Below, piece by piece: positions 1-11,321 of a DNA stretch of 60,000 bases (positions are counted from its first letter, which is position 1; each line of letters opens with the position of its first letter). The stretch is from Cristatella mucedo (taxonomy: Eukaryota > Bryozoa > Phylactolaemata > Cristatellidae): positions 1,443,501 to 1,503,500 of the forward strand of contig WPIO01000053.1 of assembly GCA_009760855.2 (NCBI GenBank). The letters are read 5' to 3'. A model generated the notes under the pieces. It was not told the origin of the DNA. It searched no databases and saw nothing but the letters and a program-made list of their open reading frames with translations. Position numbers and translations under genes: made by a program.

Positions 1-350
1 GGCTTCAGATAAGTTATCAAAGTGAATGCTGAAATCACCCATAACGAGGAAGGATCGATTTCTTGCACACAGAATCGAAATGAGATCAGAGTAATCTGAG
101 ATAAAGAAGGACTTTGCACGTGGTGGGCGATAGACTACTGCCACCATCTGTTGCTTGTTGTCGGGTAAAATCGAGACAGTACATTCGAAAGACTGCTTCA
201 AGGGTACTGCAAATGGCGAAGTTGAATCTCGAGCGTGTGATAACAGCAGCTCCATCTCCAGTTTTGATGGATCTAGGGGTGTGAATGCGTAACACCTGCG
301 TAACACCCACACGGTCTTTATGACTTTGTGGAGTTACAGACGGAGATACA
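1..350 (-). mobile_element. LINE endonuclease fragment (family A) abutting an opposite-strand LINE 3' end
   Basis: The reverse strand of about 1-260 reads, with one frame change, as part of a LINE apurinic-like endonuclease: a GDFSIHFDNLSE block (compare GDFN..D in AP endonucleases) lies near position 5-40, and a VVYRPPR block and AAVITRS-like block upstream of it. Positions about 285-345 on the + strand match the 3' terminal segment of LINE family A (GTTACAGACGGAGATACAT), so two broken copies in opposite orientation meet here. The element runs off the left edge and is broken. Confidence 0.6.
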
Positions 351-959
351 TCATCAACGTACGCTGGGGTAGCATTCTATAATTCATGCACAGACGCTGA
401 CACAGCCTGCTCTTATAGACGGACGCCGAGAGTGTGGCATAGATACTAGCTGATATTAAACAGATAACATATTCATTAATACAACCCCGGTGCACTAAAT
501 AAATCAACTCCTTAAGGTATTTTTAAGCGACGACCAAGTAAATGAAAACGGGGAACGCCGCCACAGTGCTTCGAGGGTGTGGCATGAGAGCAGTGGGCTT
601 ACCCGGATACCGGCCAACCAATCAGAGCGCAGTATCAGCGCCCGCTGGCCATCCAGTTGATCTGGCTGCGGATTCATTTCCAGCAAGTCTATTATCTGCA
701 ATCAGCTGCTGCTGGACACGGCGATATTCCTAAAGCGTATAATATGACACGGAGCGGGTATTGGCTACCGTTAAAGTAAGCCAATAGCTGTAGCCGTCTA
801 GAGTGTCACATCGATCCCACTTAATCGCTCATGGCGACCTTTTGGCTTTGGTAAGTCGCTGCCTGAACCGGCTGAAATTACGCTGTATGTGACTTGCGTT
901 ACAGCCGTTACTCAGCTATGTTCTAATGGTGCTCATCTGTCGACCGAGCAACGAGCTTG
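351..959. other. Unassigned region upstream of the galactosyltransferase gene
   Basis: No ORF here has recognisable protein similarity and I see no repeat family. It should contain the promoter of the gene starting at 960, but I cannot identify a core promoter element with confidence. Confidence 0.4.
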
Positions 960-1907
960 ATGATGATTTACTCTTCGAACGCATTCAGGCTGGTGTCAAT
1001 CTTGGTGACCATGCTCAACTGGGACGCAGCCACTGGCGACGGCATTGGAAGCAGCGCTAGGACTGATCGCCCTGTGGTCAACCCACACGATTTCAGGTAC
1101 GTGCTTAACAATCCACATCTATGTCAGAGCGCTGGGAGTGACCTATACATGGTGATTTGGATTCACACTGCGCCACAGCATTTCAAGCAGAGGCTTCTTA
1201 TTCGAGAGACGTGGGGAAATCCAATGAACTTTCACGATCTCAAGGTGAGAACTGCGTTTTTTGTCGGAGATCCTCTCAATGCGACTTTACAAAACTTACT
1301 GAATCTTGAGTTTGAGAAGTATGGCGATATCATTGAGGAGGACTTCGTCGACACGTATCGAAATCTGACTTACAAGGCCATCATGGGCATGAAATGGGTA
1401 CATACATACTGCAGCAACGCTAAGATTATACTAAAATCAGATGATGACATGGTAATTGACGTGTTCAGGCTTGTGCGACACGTCAAAGCACTCCACGAAC
1501 ATGGAATTGCGAGAGAGCGAACGATACTATGCGACTATTGGGTAAACATGCCGGTCAACCGTGAGGGCAAATGGTCTGTCACTAAGGAAGAGTACTCGGG
1601 TGACATATATCCTCCTTACTGTCCTGGCTTGGCACTGCTGATGACACCTGATCTGATGCTTCCACTCTACGTGGAATCGCTGTATACTCGATATTTCTGG
1701 GTGGACGACGTATATTTCACCGGAATTTTAGCCCAGAAGGCCAATGTTACGCACCACCGTCTTTCGACTATCATATCATTCGGCAAGCTTGAGCCCGATG
1801 CTTATTTAGATCGTGAAAGCGACCACGTGTTTATTCATGTCCATAATGCAGACCTGTTCTTTTCCATCTGGAAAAAGATCGTGGCATTGTACTCTAAGGC
1901 GTACTGA
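960..1907 (+). CDS. Beta-1,3-galactosyltransferase-like glycosyltransferase (GT31), single exon
   Basis: Predicted Golgi glycosyltransferase of the GT31 (beta-1,3-Gal/GlcNAc transferase) family, which transfers a sugar from a UDP donor to a glycan on secreted or membrane proteins or lipids. The 315-residue frame starts at the ATG at 960; the preceding in-frame codon at 957 is TTG. A short hydrophobic stretch near residues 9-19 (RLVSILVTML) could be a signal anchor. Family blocks in order: WIHTAP and RLLIRETWG (68-86), FFVGDP (100-105), EEDFVDTYRNLTYK (126-139), the metal-binding IILKSDDDMV with the DDD triad at about 161-163, YPPYCPGLALLMTPDL (217-232), and the acidic WVDDVYFTG (247-255) in place of the usual EDV-type block. 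N-glycosylation sequons NAT and NLT are present. Length fits a typical catalytic domain with a short stem. Single-exon structure is common in this family. A possible AATAAA signal lies at about 2530. Acceptor and exact linkage cannot be told from sequence. A decayed copy lies 3 kb downstream. Confidence 0.88.
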   Translation: MMIYSSNAFRLVSILVTMLNWDAATGDGIGSSARTDRPVVNPHDFRYVLNNPHLCQSAGSDLYMVIWIHTAPQHFKQRLLIRETWGNPMNFHDLKVRTAFFVGDPLNATLQNLLNLEFEKYGDIIEEDFVDTYRNLTYKAIMGMKWVHTYCSNAKIILKSDDDMVIDVFRLVRHVKALHEHGIARERTILCDYWVNMPVNREGKWSVTKEEYSGDIYPPYCPGLALLMTPDLMLPLYVESLYTRYFWVDDVYFTGILAQKANVTHHRLSTIISFGKLEPDAYLDRESDHVFIHVHNADLFFSIWKKIVALYSKAY

Positions 1908-3235
1908 GCAGCCGTTGAAAGCATTCCGAGCGACGAAGAGCTGAAGGGTGATTGGCGGCCGTCAATTTAACCAATCTCGTTCAGTCCTACCTTTACTCTG
2001 TCGGCCACTTCTGCAATTGTCATATCGTGACGATTGATTGATTTTCCAGATTAACAGTCACTCGGATTACTTTTCTCCGTTAGGGTGTGCTCGCTGCGTT
2101 GCTTAGGGTTATAGCGATGGACTTGACGAACTAGCCCGCTTTTTCTCCTCACTTCACATTTTCCCTGAGCACTTCTTTATGCTGAGCACGCTTTCTCTGT
2201 TAGTGAAGTAATCATTTGATGCTATCCTACGACCGATCTCGCACGTTTAAGCAATATTGTACGGACCTACATTGTGCTTGTTTCACAGCATTCCAATTAT
2301 TTTACACTATTTTTTTGACATTTCACTTTTAGAACTCATGTTGCCTACTGAATTTGCGCTGTTTTTAAGGATTTGTGTCTTTTGTCACATTCTCCCTGAT
2401 ATCTGCATTCTCTCGAAATACATTATTAAAGTTAAGTATTTTGTAAGTTTTGAATGTGGCCGTCTGAGTTTCACAGGCACGGTATTAGACAATCAGACCC
2501 AGCAAGCAGTTCAGTTGCAGTCACGTAAAAATAAATCGTGTTGTTTGTGCAAAGAAAAAATCCTCGTTTCTGTGATTGCCTTACTTCTGAGTAAGTTTCT
2601 GGTGTGCAAGATCACGACTTCAATGCTCTAAAAAGAAGGGCCATTCTTTGTTTTTCGGCCACTGCTTGGATAGTTATAACTCAGGGGCCTGTTATAAATA
2701 CCTCAAGCCATTAGCAAGTGCATCGTACTTCTGGAAGCTAATGGCCACCCAAGTGCTAGCAGGCTTTCGCGGTATTATGTGAGAAGGATGCAAGTGCATA
2801 GTTTATATGGGTCCAAGGATATGCTGACTTGAGTGTCCTTTCAGTAGAAATGAAAGCCAAGATTGAGTTTTGCAACACCGTCGACAGGAGGGAGAGTAGG
2901 TAGATAGCGATAAGACCTGATAGCCTGAGACCAAACCCTTACGAACCCATACTTTTGATGCGTTCCCGGCTGACCGACAGCCAAATACGTGTAGGCTCTC
3001 CGGTCGTCCCACTGAGGCAAGACCAAACAGAGTTTAGCGCTTCGCAAACGATAACAAGGTGTATAGAGATGCACTCAAGAAGGGCTCGTCGTTCAGTGTG
3101 GCAAAAACTGCTGAGAGTTCTCCGAAAACTAGCAGAGAGGCACTAGCCTGATCAGTTTCGTTTAGGTCACTGTACACCGAGGGAGTACGGTTCTCTGGTT
3201 AGCTCTAAATCCCGATTTGTATCCAACTACCAATA
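1908..3235. other. 3' flank of the galactosyltransferase gene, no recognised gene
   Basis: AT-rich sequence. A 124-residue open frame at 2257-2631 (+) has low-complexity hydrophobic composition and no recognisable motif; I do not call it a gene. An AATAAA at about 2530 is a candidate polyadenylation signal for the upstream gene. Overlapping reverse-strand frames at 2803-3074 are not recognised. Confidence 0.4.
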
Positions 3236-3365
3236 CCATATGTAATCTAATGTATCTCCGTCTCTAACTCCACAAAGCCCCAAAGACTATGTGGGTGTTA
3301 TGCAGGAGTGTTTTGTGTAGCAAACTCACAGCCTAAGCGGCTTTTGGTAGGCATTCGGTAGCCAA
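3236..3365 (-). mobile_element. LINE family A, 3' terminal fragment
   Basis: About 130 bp match the 3' end of the LINE family seen complete at 31.8 kb: ATGTATCTCCGTC..AACTCCACAAAG, then GTGGGTGTTA..GCAGGAG, CTCACAGCCTAAGCGGCTTT and GCATTCGGTAGCCAACAG. Heavily 5' truncated, reverse strand. Confidence 0.7.
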
Positions 3366-4168
3366 CAGATGAACTGGTGCGACAGTTTAGCTGCTAGGCC
3401 ACCACTCGTTCGAGTGTCTAAGTGAATAAGAATAATATTACTGAGACTGGACGGAAATTTGAGAGGTTCTTCTGGTTCATGGTAAGCTTTACAGCTACAC
3501 CCGCTATACAGCTATGCCCATTGGCATCCCGAGACGCAGATAAGCCGAGTTGAGTGGCGCAGCGCGAGGTGGACGAGCGTACGCAGCCAGCGTGGCTGAG
3601 CTGATAAGCTGGCGCGAAAAAAAATCCTGAGAGCTGGTGAGCTAGACAACCCTGCGCCACCAACCTTATACATCGCCATCTATGTACGTAGTCTGCTAAC
3701 CTTTTCGGCGGGTAAAAGCGACCTGCGTTGGTAGTAACACAACCTTCAAGATTCGGAATATTAATCACACTAATACAAACAGCCATCGCTGTTCGAACAT
3801 TTTTATGTCTGGGTGCCAGCTTCAGTCACATACATCAGATCATCACTTATCAGAGCTCATTTGCCTTGGCCGCTGATAGTACTATAAAACTAGATTGATG
3901 TGGACAGGTTATCTTGGAAATGCAGTTGTGGCATGAGGTAGCATTTACCGAACCTCTTCAGACGAACCGCTGCGACTATTGAAGTGTTATCAGCTAGTGC
4001 TTCCCAGGTGGCCAAAGCCGCACATTAACCGCATAGCTGTTTGTTTGCGATTACTGTTTCGAGTCCATTCGGATACACCACCTACCGCCAGGTAGTGATT
4101 AGTCAATTAAACTGTCGCTCGTCTTTGAGCCGCTCTAGAGGTGCTGGATAGTCGTTCCTCAGACTCAG
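3366..4168. other. Unassigned intergenic region
   Basis: The longest reverse-strand open frame (3418-3786) has no recognisable domain. No repeat family identified. Probably spacer between the two galactosyltransferase copies. Confidence 0.35.
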
Positions 4169-4349
4169 ATGACACGATCGCATCGTGTCGAACAGGTTCT
4201 CAATGCCTCAATGTGGCAACTTTGCTTGTTCTCGCCACTTACTAGTGAGAGCAGCGATGATCTTGGAGCTGAGCGAAAGGTGTTCAACCCATACGATTTC
4301 AAGTACCCACTAGACAATCCAGAATTGTGTCGTAGCGCTGGAGCGAGCT

Positions 4350-4373
4350 TATATATATATATATATATATATA
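4350..4373. repeat. (TA)n microsatellite inside the pseudogene
   Basis: About twelve AT dinucleotides directly after the codons for SLY, where the intact paralogue reads CTATACATGGTG. Confidence 0.95.
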
Positions 4374-4447
4374 CATGATAAAATGAATTTCACGCTCTAT
4401 TGAAATAAAATTAACTCAGTATAATTGAAAGGATGGCTTCCCGTTCC

Positions 4448-4568
<121 letters not shown>

Positions 4569-4895
4569 TATAAGGATATGCACACTGCTCCGTCGCATTG
4601 CAAGCAGCCGCTGCAGCGTACGAGAAACGTGGCGAAATCCAACTGACTTCCTCCATCTCAGCTGAGGACTTCGCTCTGAATCGGAACACCCAACAATGCG
4701 ACAGAACACAGTCGAGCCAAGTCAATCTCGAGTTTGAGAAGTACGGCGGTTTTATTGAAGAAGACTTCACCGACTCGAATCGAAATCTGACATACAGGCA
4801 ACTATGGACCTAAAATGAGTGAGCACCTACTGCAGCTAGACCAAGGTTATACTTTAAGCTGAGGAAGATATGGTCATTGCCATCTTTTGACTCAT

Positions 4896-5020
<125 letters not shown>

Positions 5021-5348
5021 TTAATTTTAATGTTAATTGTTATGAAGGAGCTATATAACCATGATATTGCAAGAGAGCAGACGATACTGTGTGACTTCTG
5101 GATAGGTAGGGTTGTCGCCCGTGAAGGCAAATAGACCGTCAAGAAGGAGGAATTTTCCGCTGAAGTGTATCCTCCTCACTGTCCGGGTTTGGCATTACTG
5201 TTGACACCAGATCAGACTAACCCACTCTAAATTGCACCACTTTACACTCCTGCAACTCTTAGTGTTATTTCTTAGGTTTTTCATTCTTTTAATTCGCACC
5301 AAACCCTCCGCTAATGGCATTCCCGTGCCAGCATACCGGCTGATCGCC

Positions 5349-5990
5349 TTAATAATAATGACGATACATTTGTACAGCCCCCTCATAGAACTAAATTTCT
5401 TTCTGGGCACTTTACATTTGCTTCAAGGAAAGCACAATCGAATGGCTGGTGGTAGGTAGCATGCTCAATGACAACTAGAATAACGTGATTAAGGTGACAC
5501 ACACACAGGGTAAGCATGCAAATATGGTTACTGGCAGAATGCACAGTGTCAGCAAGCATAAGCAATCAAAGGAAGAATCGCAGGGACCCACTAAATGCTG
5601 TTACAAATATATGAATTTTCGCTCTTTAAAATGTGGTTAAGTCAGGGGATGTGACGGAAGTCGGAAGTGGGTTCCAGGCTTTACGAGCACACGCATTAAA
5701 GGCACGGCCGCCTAAGGATTCGACGCAAGTGTGAGGTTTAGCTAAAGCACTCGATTAGCAAAGAATAGAAGAGGATAGCGAGTGGTACGATGCTTAGCCT
5801 GCCTTAGCTGGGGAGTAGAACTGATAGGTAAGCTGGAGCCAAACGACGAGTAAACCTAAAAGTAGTGAGTGACAGAGAGCCTTGACGTCGATGTATGAGC
5901 CACCAGAGCAGGTCGGTGAGAAGCGGTGCGATGTGGCAACTGAGACTCTCGCGGCAGACAAGCCTAGCTGCAGCCAAGCCAAGCCTTAGT
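5349..5990 (-). mobile_element. LINE family B, 3' portion with (ATT)n tail
   Basis: Reverse strand reads decayed reverse-transcriptase C-terminal extension (LGLSAARVSVATSHRFSPTC, compare the copy at 36.8 kb) followed by the family 3' untranslated end: CACTGTGCATTCTGCC.., the stem-like CTTTCTGGGCACTTTACATTTGCT region and a tail of AATAATAATG as seen on the + strand. Frame broken. Confidence 0.7.
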
Positions 5991-6214
5991 TAATGTGGCG
6001 TATTAGTCGGTCCCAATCCTGACCGAGTCGTCTGCCCGAAGCTCCATTTTAACCTGAATAGATCTCGCTGTCAGATTACCTCGTCGCTCCGCTCCCAGTT
6101 AACTAATGGGTCCCCTTCCCGGGTTCTACTTGGCTAGATCCGCACTACGGGGCTCTGTTACATCTAGTTACATCCACTACGGCGAGGGCTCGTATCGCGG
6201 CTAAGCTATAGCTG

Positions 6215-6360
6215 CCCATGAGCAGAAGAGCTTTAACGGCTATCACCACAGCTTGCAGTTGGCAATAAATGATCGTACACTGCAGGATTCGAATCCACGC
6301 CTCTAGCGTGAAGAGCAAGCATCTTACCTCCTTGGCTATCTATAACCATTTTAACCCACG
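6215..6360 (-). mobile_element. tRNA-derived SINE copy
   Basis: Reverse strand shows a pol III B-box-like GGATTCGAATCC core (6284-6296 region) preceded by a diverged A-box region, then the shared 3' half containing GATAGCCGTTAAAGCTCTTCT. Same family as 56405-56580. Confidence 0.65.
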
Positions 6361-6924
6361 GAGCCAAGGCAGATGATTTGATATTTGCCAGATATTCAAA
6401 AATGTGTGCAGGCTTAGAATTGGCAGCCGTTCCACTCCCCGCGTTACGTTTCTGTGTCTCTGGCTGCAGCAGCGCTAGTGGAGTCTCACGGAGACACGAA
6501 GACACGAGCGGGCGAACGTGAGCGGTGAAGGAGACTCGTCTTTATTCCGCCAGCGGGTACATAAACGAGCTAGGGGCTGACTCACCACAGATAAGGGAGT
6601 GCATCCGTGGTGAGCCACCGTGGTGGGCCACATGCCCACATCAAAGGCTGCACTGAGTCAATTGCTCAACCACCTGCTGCAGGTGGGGCACACATTAGTG
6701 GCGGAGAAGCAACAGGCTCACACATCCGCCTTTTTTAAGCTGACGCTCGTAATATTCGGTAACTAGTTAATACTTGCAAAGTTAGTATAATGAATAATGC
6801 CGCTGCATAGCGATGCAGTAGAAGACGGGAGAAAGTCCAACGAAGGCGCTAAGAGGCGGCTAATCCTGTTGGTTTAGGAGGACGTAACTGGTATTTTATA
6901 CGAGATTATTTTTAAGAGGCAATC
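6361..6924. other. Unassigned intergenic region
   Basis: No recognisable gene or repeat; short open frames only. Confidence 0.3.
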
Positions 6925-7480
6925 AGGCGCTTACAGCAGGTGCAAAACTCTGCAGCTAGGCTTGTCTGTCGTGAACTCGAAGTTACCACGTCACACTACT
7001 TCTTGCCGACCTGCACTGGCTCCCAGTCCAGCAATGGATCAACTTCAAGGTTTTGTCGCTCACTTTTAGGTCCCTCCATTCTTTGGCTCAAGCCTACCTA
7101 TCAGATCTACTCCCCCACCAGGCCAAGCGTCGTACCACCCACTTTTAGGAAACTGTTTACCTATATGTCAAACAAACCTAAAATCCTTTGTAGACCGCCC
7201 ATTTAGTTCGTTTGCTCCCAAGGCCTGAAACTCAATCCCGACTTCTTTCACGAGATCCCCTGACTAGACCACATCTAAAAAGAAATTAAATACGCAACTA
7301 TTTATGACAGAATTTAGTGGGTCCCTATGATTCGCTCTTTATGTGCTCATGCGTGCTGACACTGTTGCATGCTGCCACTAACCACACTTGCATTCTGACC
7401 CTGTGCATGTCACCCCTAACCATATTATTCATGTTGCTTATCAAAAAAAAATCCTAGCTGATAAACAGCCTCTTTTTGTA
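6925..7480 (+). mobile_element. LINE family B, RT C-terminus and 3' UTR
   Basis: The + strand encodes QNSAARLVCRELEVTTSHY, similar to QNSAARLVCRERR in the better copy at 36.86 kb, then broken frames over the rest of the C-terminal extension, then the 3' UTR with CATGCTGCCACTAACCACA and the CCCCTAACCATATTATTCAT block. Truncated at both ends and frameshifted. Confidence 0.75.
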
Positions 7481-7489
7481 TAGCGACAG

Positions 7490-7622
7490 AAGAGCCTTTA
7501 CGGCTATCACCACCGCTTGCAGTGGCGATAAAGGATCGCCCACCGCAGGAATCGAACCCACAACCTCGGGACCGAGGTCGTGAAAGCAACCGCCTTACCT
7601 AGTGTGCGATCACGGCTCACAT
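7490..7622 (-). mobile_element. tRNA-derived SINE copy
   Basis: Reverse strand contains the B-box-like GGTTCGATTCC with CCTGCGGTGGGCGATCC after it, preceded by GACCTCGGTCCCGAGG and an A-box-like CACACTAGGTAAGGCGG. The 3' half (GTGGTGATAGCCGTAAAGG) is also present. Confidence 0.8.
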
Positions 7623-7659
7623 GATCCCACTCAACATTCGATCGTGTTTCCACCGATGC

Positions 7660-7735
7660 AGATGCAAAGCTCTTAGAAAGAGATTGAGCTCTCCGAGGGC
7701 GCTTTATCAAGTGTATTATTATTATTATTATTATC
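7660..7735 (+). mobile_element. Solo LINE family B 3' tail
   Basis: Only the last about 70 bp of the family: AAAGAGATTGAGCTCTCCGA, GGGCGCTTTATCAAG and an ATT trinucleotide tail. Confidence 0.75.
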
Positions 7736-8745
7736 TTCATCGTAAAGTTGTTAGACAGCCTCTTAAATTCTGCCTACTCAATGTCCGTTCTCTAAAAACC
7801 AAGGGGTTACCGATCAGGATCAGGTGGTCCAAATGAAACTAGATGCATTTCTGTTAACCGAAACTTGGATGACGCCTACTTCCAGTAGCTGTGTATCTGA
7901 GGTCACCCCACCAGGGTTCTCATTTTATCAGTCTATGTGTTCTGATAAGGTAGGTAGCAAGTGTTGTTCTTGAATCGTTTGGCTATACGATGTGCAGTCT
8001 TTCGCACGAGCCATCGTTTGCAATCAGGTCTTCATTAAAGACAAATGCCTCTCACTGTTGTGATATACTGGCCTCCTTCTGGCTGTCTAAACTTGTTTAC
8101 AGGGGAGTTTTCAGATTTCCTCGCTTAAATATTTGTGCATGACAGGCCGTTACTGATTGCTCGACACTTCAATATTGACGTTGACATTCCTATCTACAGC
8201 CAGGTCCGCATATTTTTTGTCTGGAAAATTTTGGCTCGGTCCAACAAGTTAATCATACCACCCAGGTCAGGGGCCATATTCTAGATCTCGTGATCACTAA
8301 GGATGTCTTCCGTACTGACCTTGTGGTGTGCCCGCTGACCCTCTCGATCATTGTTCGGTCTCGTTTACTGTTCCGGCTCCCATGTACGTACAGGGTAATG
8401 TCGAACTTGTCCCGTGACATAACTTACTAAGCATTGACATTAGGAACATTCTTGATATGTGTTTGCGATGCAGGTCTTCTCGATCTGCACCCAGACTCGA
8501 CCGACAGCCTCGATATCCCCTTTGATGCAGTGAACATGACACTTAGGAGTGCTCTTGACAAGCATGCTTCCGTTGGACCCAAAACAGATTTATAAGGCAG
8601 TAAACAATTTACTGGCAAATGCCGAGAGGTCTTGACTCCCCAGTTATTAACGGATAAGCCGAAAAGTTTTCAGCCTTTACTGAAAAAATTGTGCACATTC
8701 GTGCCTCCGTAAAGCTCAGTCCGAGGAAAGCATTTGTGAAATAAC
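7736..8745 (+). mobile_element. LINE family A endonuclease fragment, + orientation
   Basis: Broken frames read as the N-terminal half of a non-LTR retrotransposon ORF2: LLNVRSLKTKG, then LDAFLLTETWMTP (endonuclease LTETW motif), a degenerate HFNIDVDIP (GDFN..) block, ILDLVITKDV and LRSALDKHA. Several frameshifts and stops. It abuts the 3' end of an opposite-strand copy at 8746. Confidence 0.75.
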
Positions 8746-10126
8746 AATGTAATGTATCTCCGTCAGTAACTCCACAAAGTCATAAAGACCATGTGGGTGT
8801 TACGCAGGAGAGTTTTGTATAGCACACTCACAGCCTAAGCGGCTTTCGGTAGCCAAAAGACTTCGTCTCACGCAACAAAGAGAAAGTGGGAAGCATAGCA
8901 GAGTTGGGAGAGCAGTTGAGGTAGTGAGTAGCATAGAAGTAGCAGTTCAGGACCGCTGAAAACGATGTGCCATAGTCGGCAGTTGGAGAGTAGATGTCGT
9001 TGCGTAAGAATTGTGGAAGCGAGTTCCACAGTCTAGGATCTGCAGAGCTAAAGCTTCTGTCGCCAACTGTCTTTAAGCGGAGGAATGGGACAGCTAATTT
9101 ATTGTCCACACAGGACCTGAGGGCGCGAACAGGCTGAAACTGATGTAGCAGTTCAGCTAGATACGAAGGAGCCAAGCCGTGGCGGGCCTTGTGGGTCAGC
9201 GTAAGAACTTTGCTCTGTATCCTTTGCTCAACCGGCAACCATCCTAGCTCTTCCAGCAAAGGTGACACGTGCTCAAACCACTGGGACTTGAAGGCCAGCC
9301 TTGCAGCCATATTCATAGTCCGCTGTAGTGGCATAATAGCTTTCTTTGGTAGCCCAGCCAAAAGGGAATTACAATAATCAAGCCGAGACAGAACTAAAGA
9401 GCTAGCTACATTGTTTTTTTTTTACAAGCCACTGTGGGAGACAGCTTCTAATCTTGGATAGGGATCGGATGTGATGGCTAGCTGTATAGGCAGTCTTCTG
9501 AATGAAGCTTTTGAAATTGAGGCAGCTGTCGAACACGACACCTAGATTACGAGCACGTGGTGAAGGTCGCACAATAGCATCACCTATTAGAACAGCAAAG
9601 CCTTTTAATCCAGCCACACGCTTAGGGTGTCCTATGAGAAGCTGTTCGGTTTTATCGTCATTTAATTTCAGGAAGTTTTCCGACATCCAGGATCGAATAT
9701 CGGCAAGGCAAGCATTCAGTTTCTCAGATGCTGCAGCAGATTCCGACGGTTTAAATGACAAATACAACTGAGTACCGTCAGCATAGAAGAGATATCCTAT
9801 TCTATGGGCCTTAATCACTTTTCCCAGAGGTTGCGTATAAATGGAGAACAGCAAGGGACCAAGTACAGACCCTTGAGGGACTCCACAGGTGACCCTTCTC
9901 ATGTCTGAGACCTGACCCCCACACGACACGAATCGAACACGATCAGACAAGTATGATTTAAACCACGCCAGTGCTTCGTCTGCCAGACCGATCGTTGTTC
10001 TCAGTCGTTCAAGCAGAACTTCGTGATCAATGGTGTCGAAGGCAGCAGACAGATCTAGCAGAGCTAGGGCAGTGACATTCCCGTCGTCGTTGCCACGTAG
10101 AATGTCATTGTTAATACGGAGGACCT
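8746..10126 (-). mobile_element. LINE family A, RT and C-terminal region with 3' end
   Basis: Two reverse-strand frames cover the RT. The first (9950-9402) has CGVPQGSVLGPLLFSIYTQP and a catalytic block FYADGTQLYLS in which the second aspartate of YADD is Gly. The second (9361-8828) has MAARLAFKSQWFEHVSPLL and FSSADPRLWNSLPQFLRN, typical of the CR1/L2-type C-terminal extension. The 3' end carries the conserved TCTCCGTC..AACTCCAC terminus and ATGTAATG tail. Inactive. Confidence 0.88.
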
Positions 10127-10850
10127 GTCACCTTCCTTAAAAGGTTTACCGAGGTTTCCACATGCGATGTGGCTATCTTAATAAGGTCTAGTAAAAACAG
10201 CTGTCTCCTGAAGACCCTATACCAGCATCTGTAGTCTTCACTGGCAGACAAACTTAGCCCTGCCTTAACAAAGATTTTTAATGCTTCTTTTGAAATAAGT
10301 GCACAAGTCTTACACAAGTCCTTCAAATCGGTAAGACAATCAATCGTTAGACCGATTCTTAAAATGTCTGGATTAAACAATTGCATTAAATTTAAACTAG
10401 CTCATTAGTTCTGTCTCGGCTTGATTATAGTAATTCCCTTTTGATTGGGCTACCAAAAAAGCATCTAGTCCACTACAAATGGCTATGAATATGGCAGCAA
10501 GTCTAGTTTTCAAGCCCCAGAGGTTTGACCACGTGTTGGCTAAAAGAGCTAGGATGGCTGCCTGTTGATAAATTAGCTGTTCCATTCCTCAGCTTAAATA
10601 CAGTTGCCAACAGAAGCTTTAGCTCTGCAGGTCCTAGACTGGAACTGGCTTCTACGATTCTTCCGCAATGACAACTACTCTCCTGTTGCCGGCTATGGCT
10701 CATCCTTTTTAGCAATCCTGAGCTGCTACTTCCATGCTACTCACTACCTCAACTGCTAGCCTGACTCGTCTATGCTTCCCACCTTCTCTTTGTTGCTTGT
10801 GAGAAAGTCTGTTGGCTACCGAATGCGTACCGAAAGCCATTTCGGCTTAA
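10127..10850 (+). mobile_element. LINE family A, internally deleted + strand copy
   Basis: Positions 10127-10380 are the reverse complement counterpart of about 33340-33560 in the long copy. Positions about 10400-10850 carry the RT C-terminal extension and 3' UTR in + orientation (AATATGGCAGCAAG, TCTGTTGGCTACCGAATGCG). The catalytic RT segment between is missing. Head-to-head with the preceding copy. Confidence 0.7.
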
Positions 10851-11305
10851 AACTTCTTCCTTGGAGGAACGCAGAGCTGAACAATATTAATTTGACTAGC
10901 ACAATGCATAAAGAGAATAGAATACCCAGGTGCTAAACATGCCGGAGGAAGGGGGACTCAAGCTCACCATTTTGGTTGGCAAAGGCAAGCACTTGACAAT
11001 CAAAGCTTAGCACTAAAATAAGCTACGGCAAAGTCGGAGGGGAGAATTGCATTCTAACAAAGCTGGAGCAGCTTCAGTACACGATCAGTCTCTGCTAGTC
11101 CGACTGCAGTTGTTAAAACAACACAACAGATAACATCCATTACTACTGGGATGAGGAAACACGGCTCTTGCAAGTATAGGCACGAAGCGAGGGTATACTT
11201 TGAAGGCTGTAATATGTCTGTAAGATGTTAACTATCGTCTAGCTGTCGAAGGGTATAGCATATAGAAAAAACATACAGAATACTGTGTACTCAGCTTCAA
11301 CACAG
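10851..11305. other. Unassigned region downstream of RPS20
   Basis: No recognisable gene or repeat. Confidence 0.35.
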
Positions 11306-11311
11306 TTTATT
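11306..11311 (-). terminator. RPS20 polyadenylation signal
   Basis: AATAAA on the reverse strand, 11 bases beyond the RPS20 stop codon (TAA, 11324-11322), the usual position for a short ribosomal-protein 3' UTR. Confidence 0.7.
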
Positions 11312-11321
11312 GTGTAACTCG

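Noticed and set aside
2257-2631. 124-residue + strand open frame downstream of the galactosyltransferase gene
   Set aside because: Leu/Phe/Ile-rich translation without a family motif, and likely 3' UTR (an AATAAA lies inside it).
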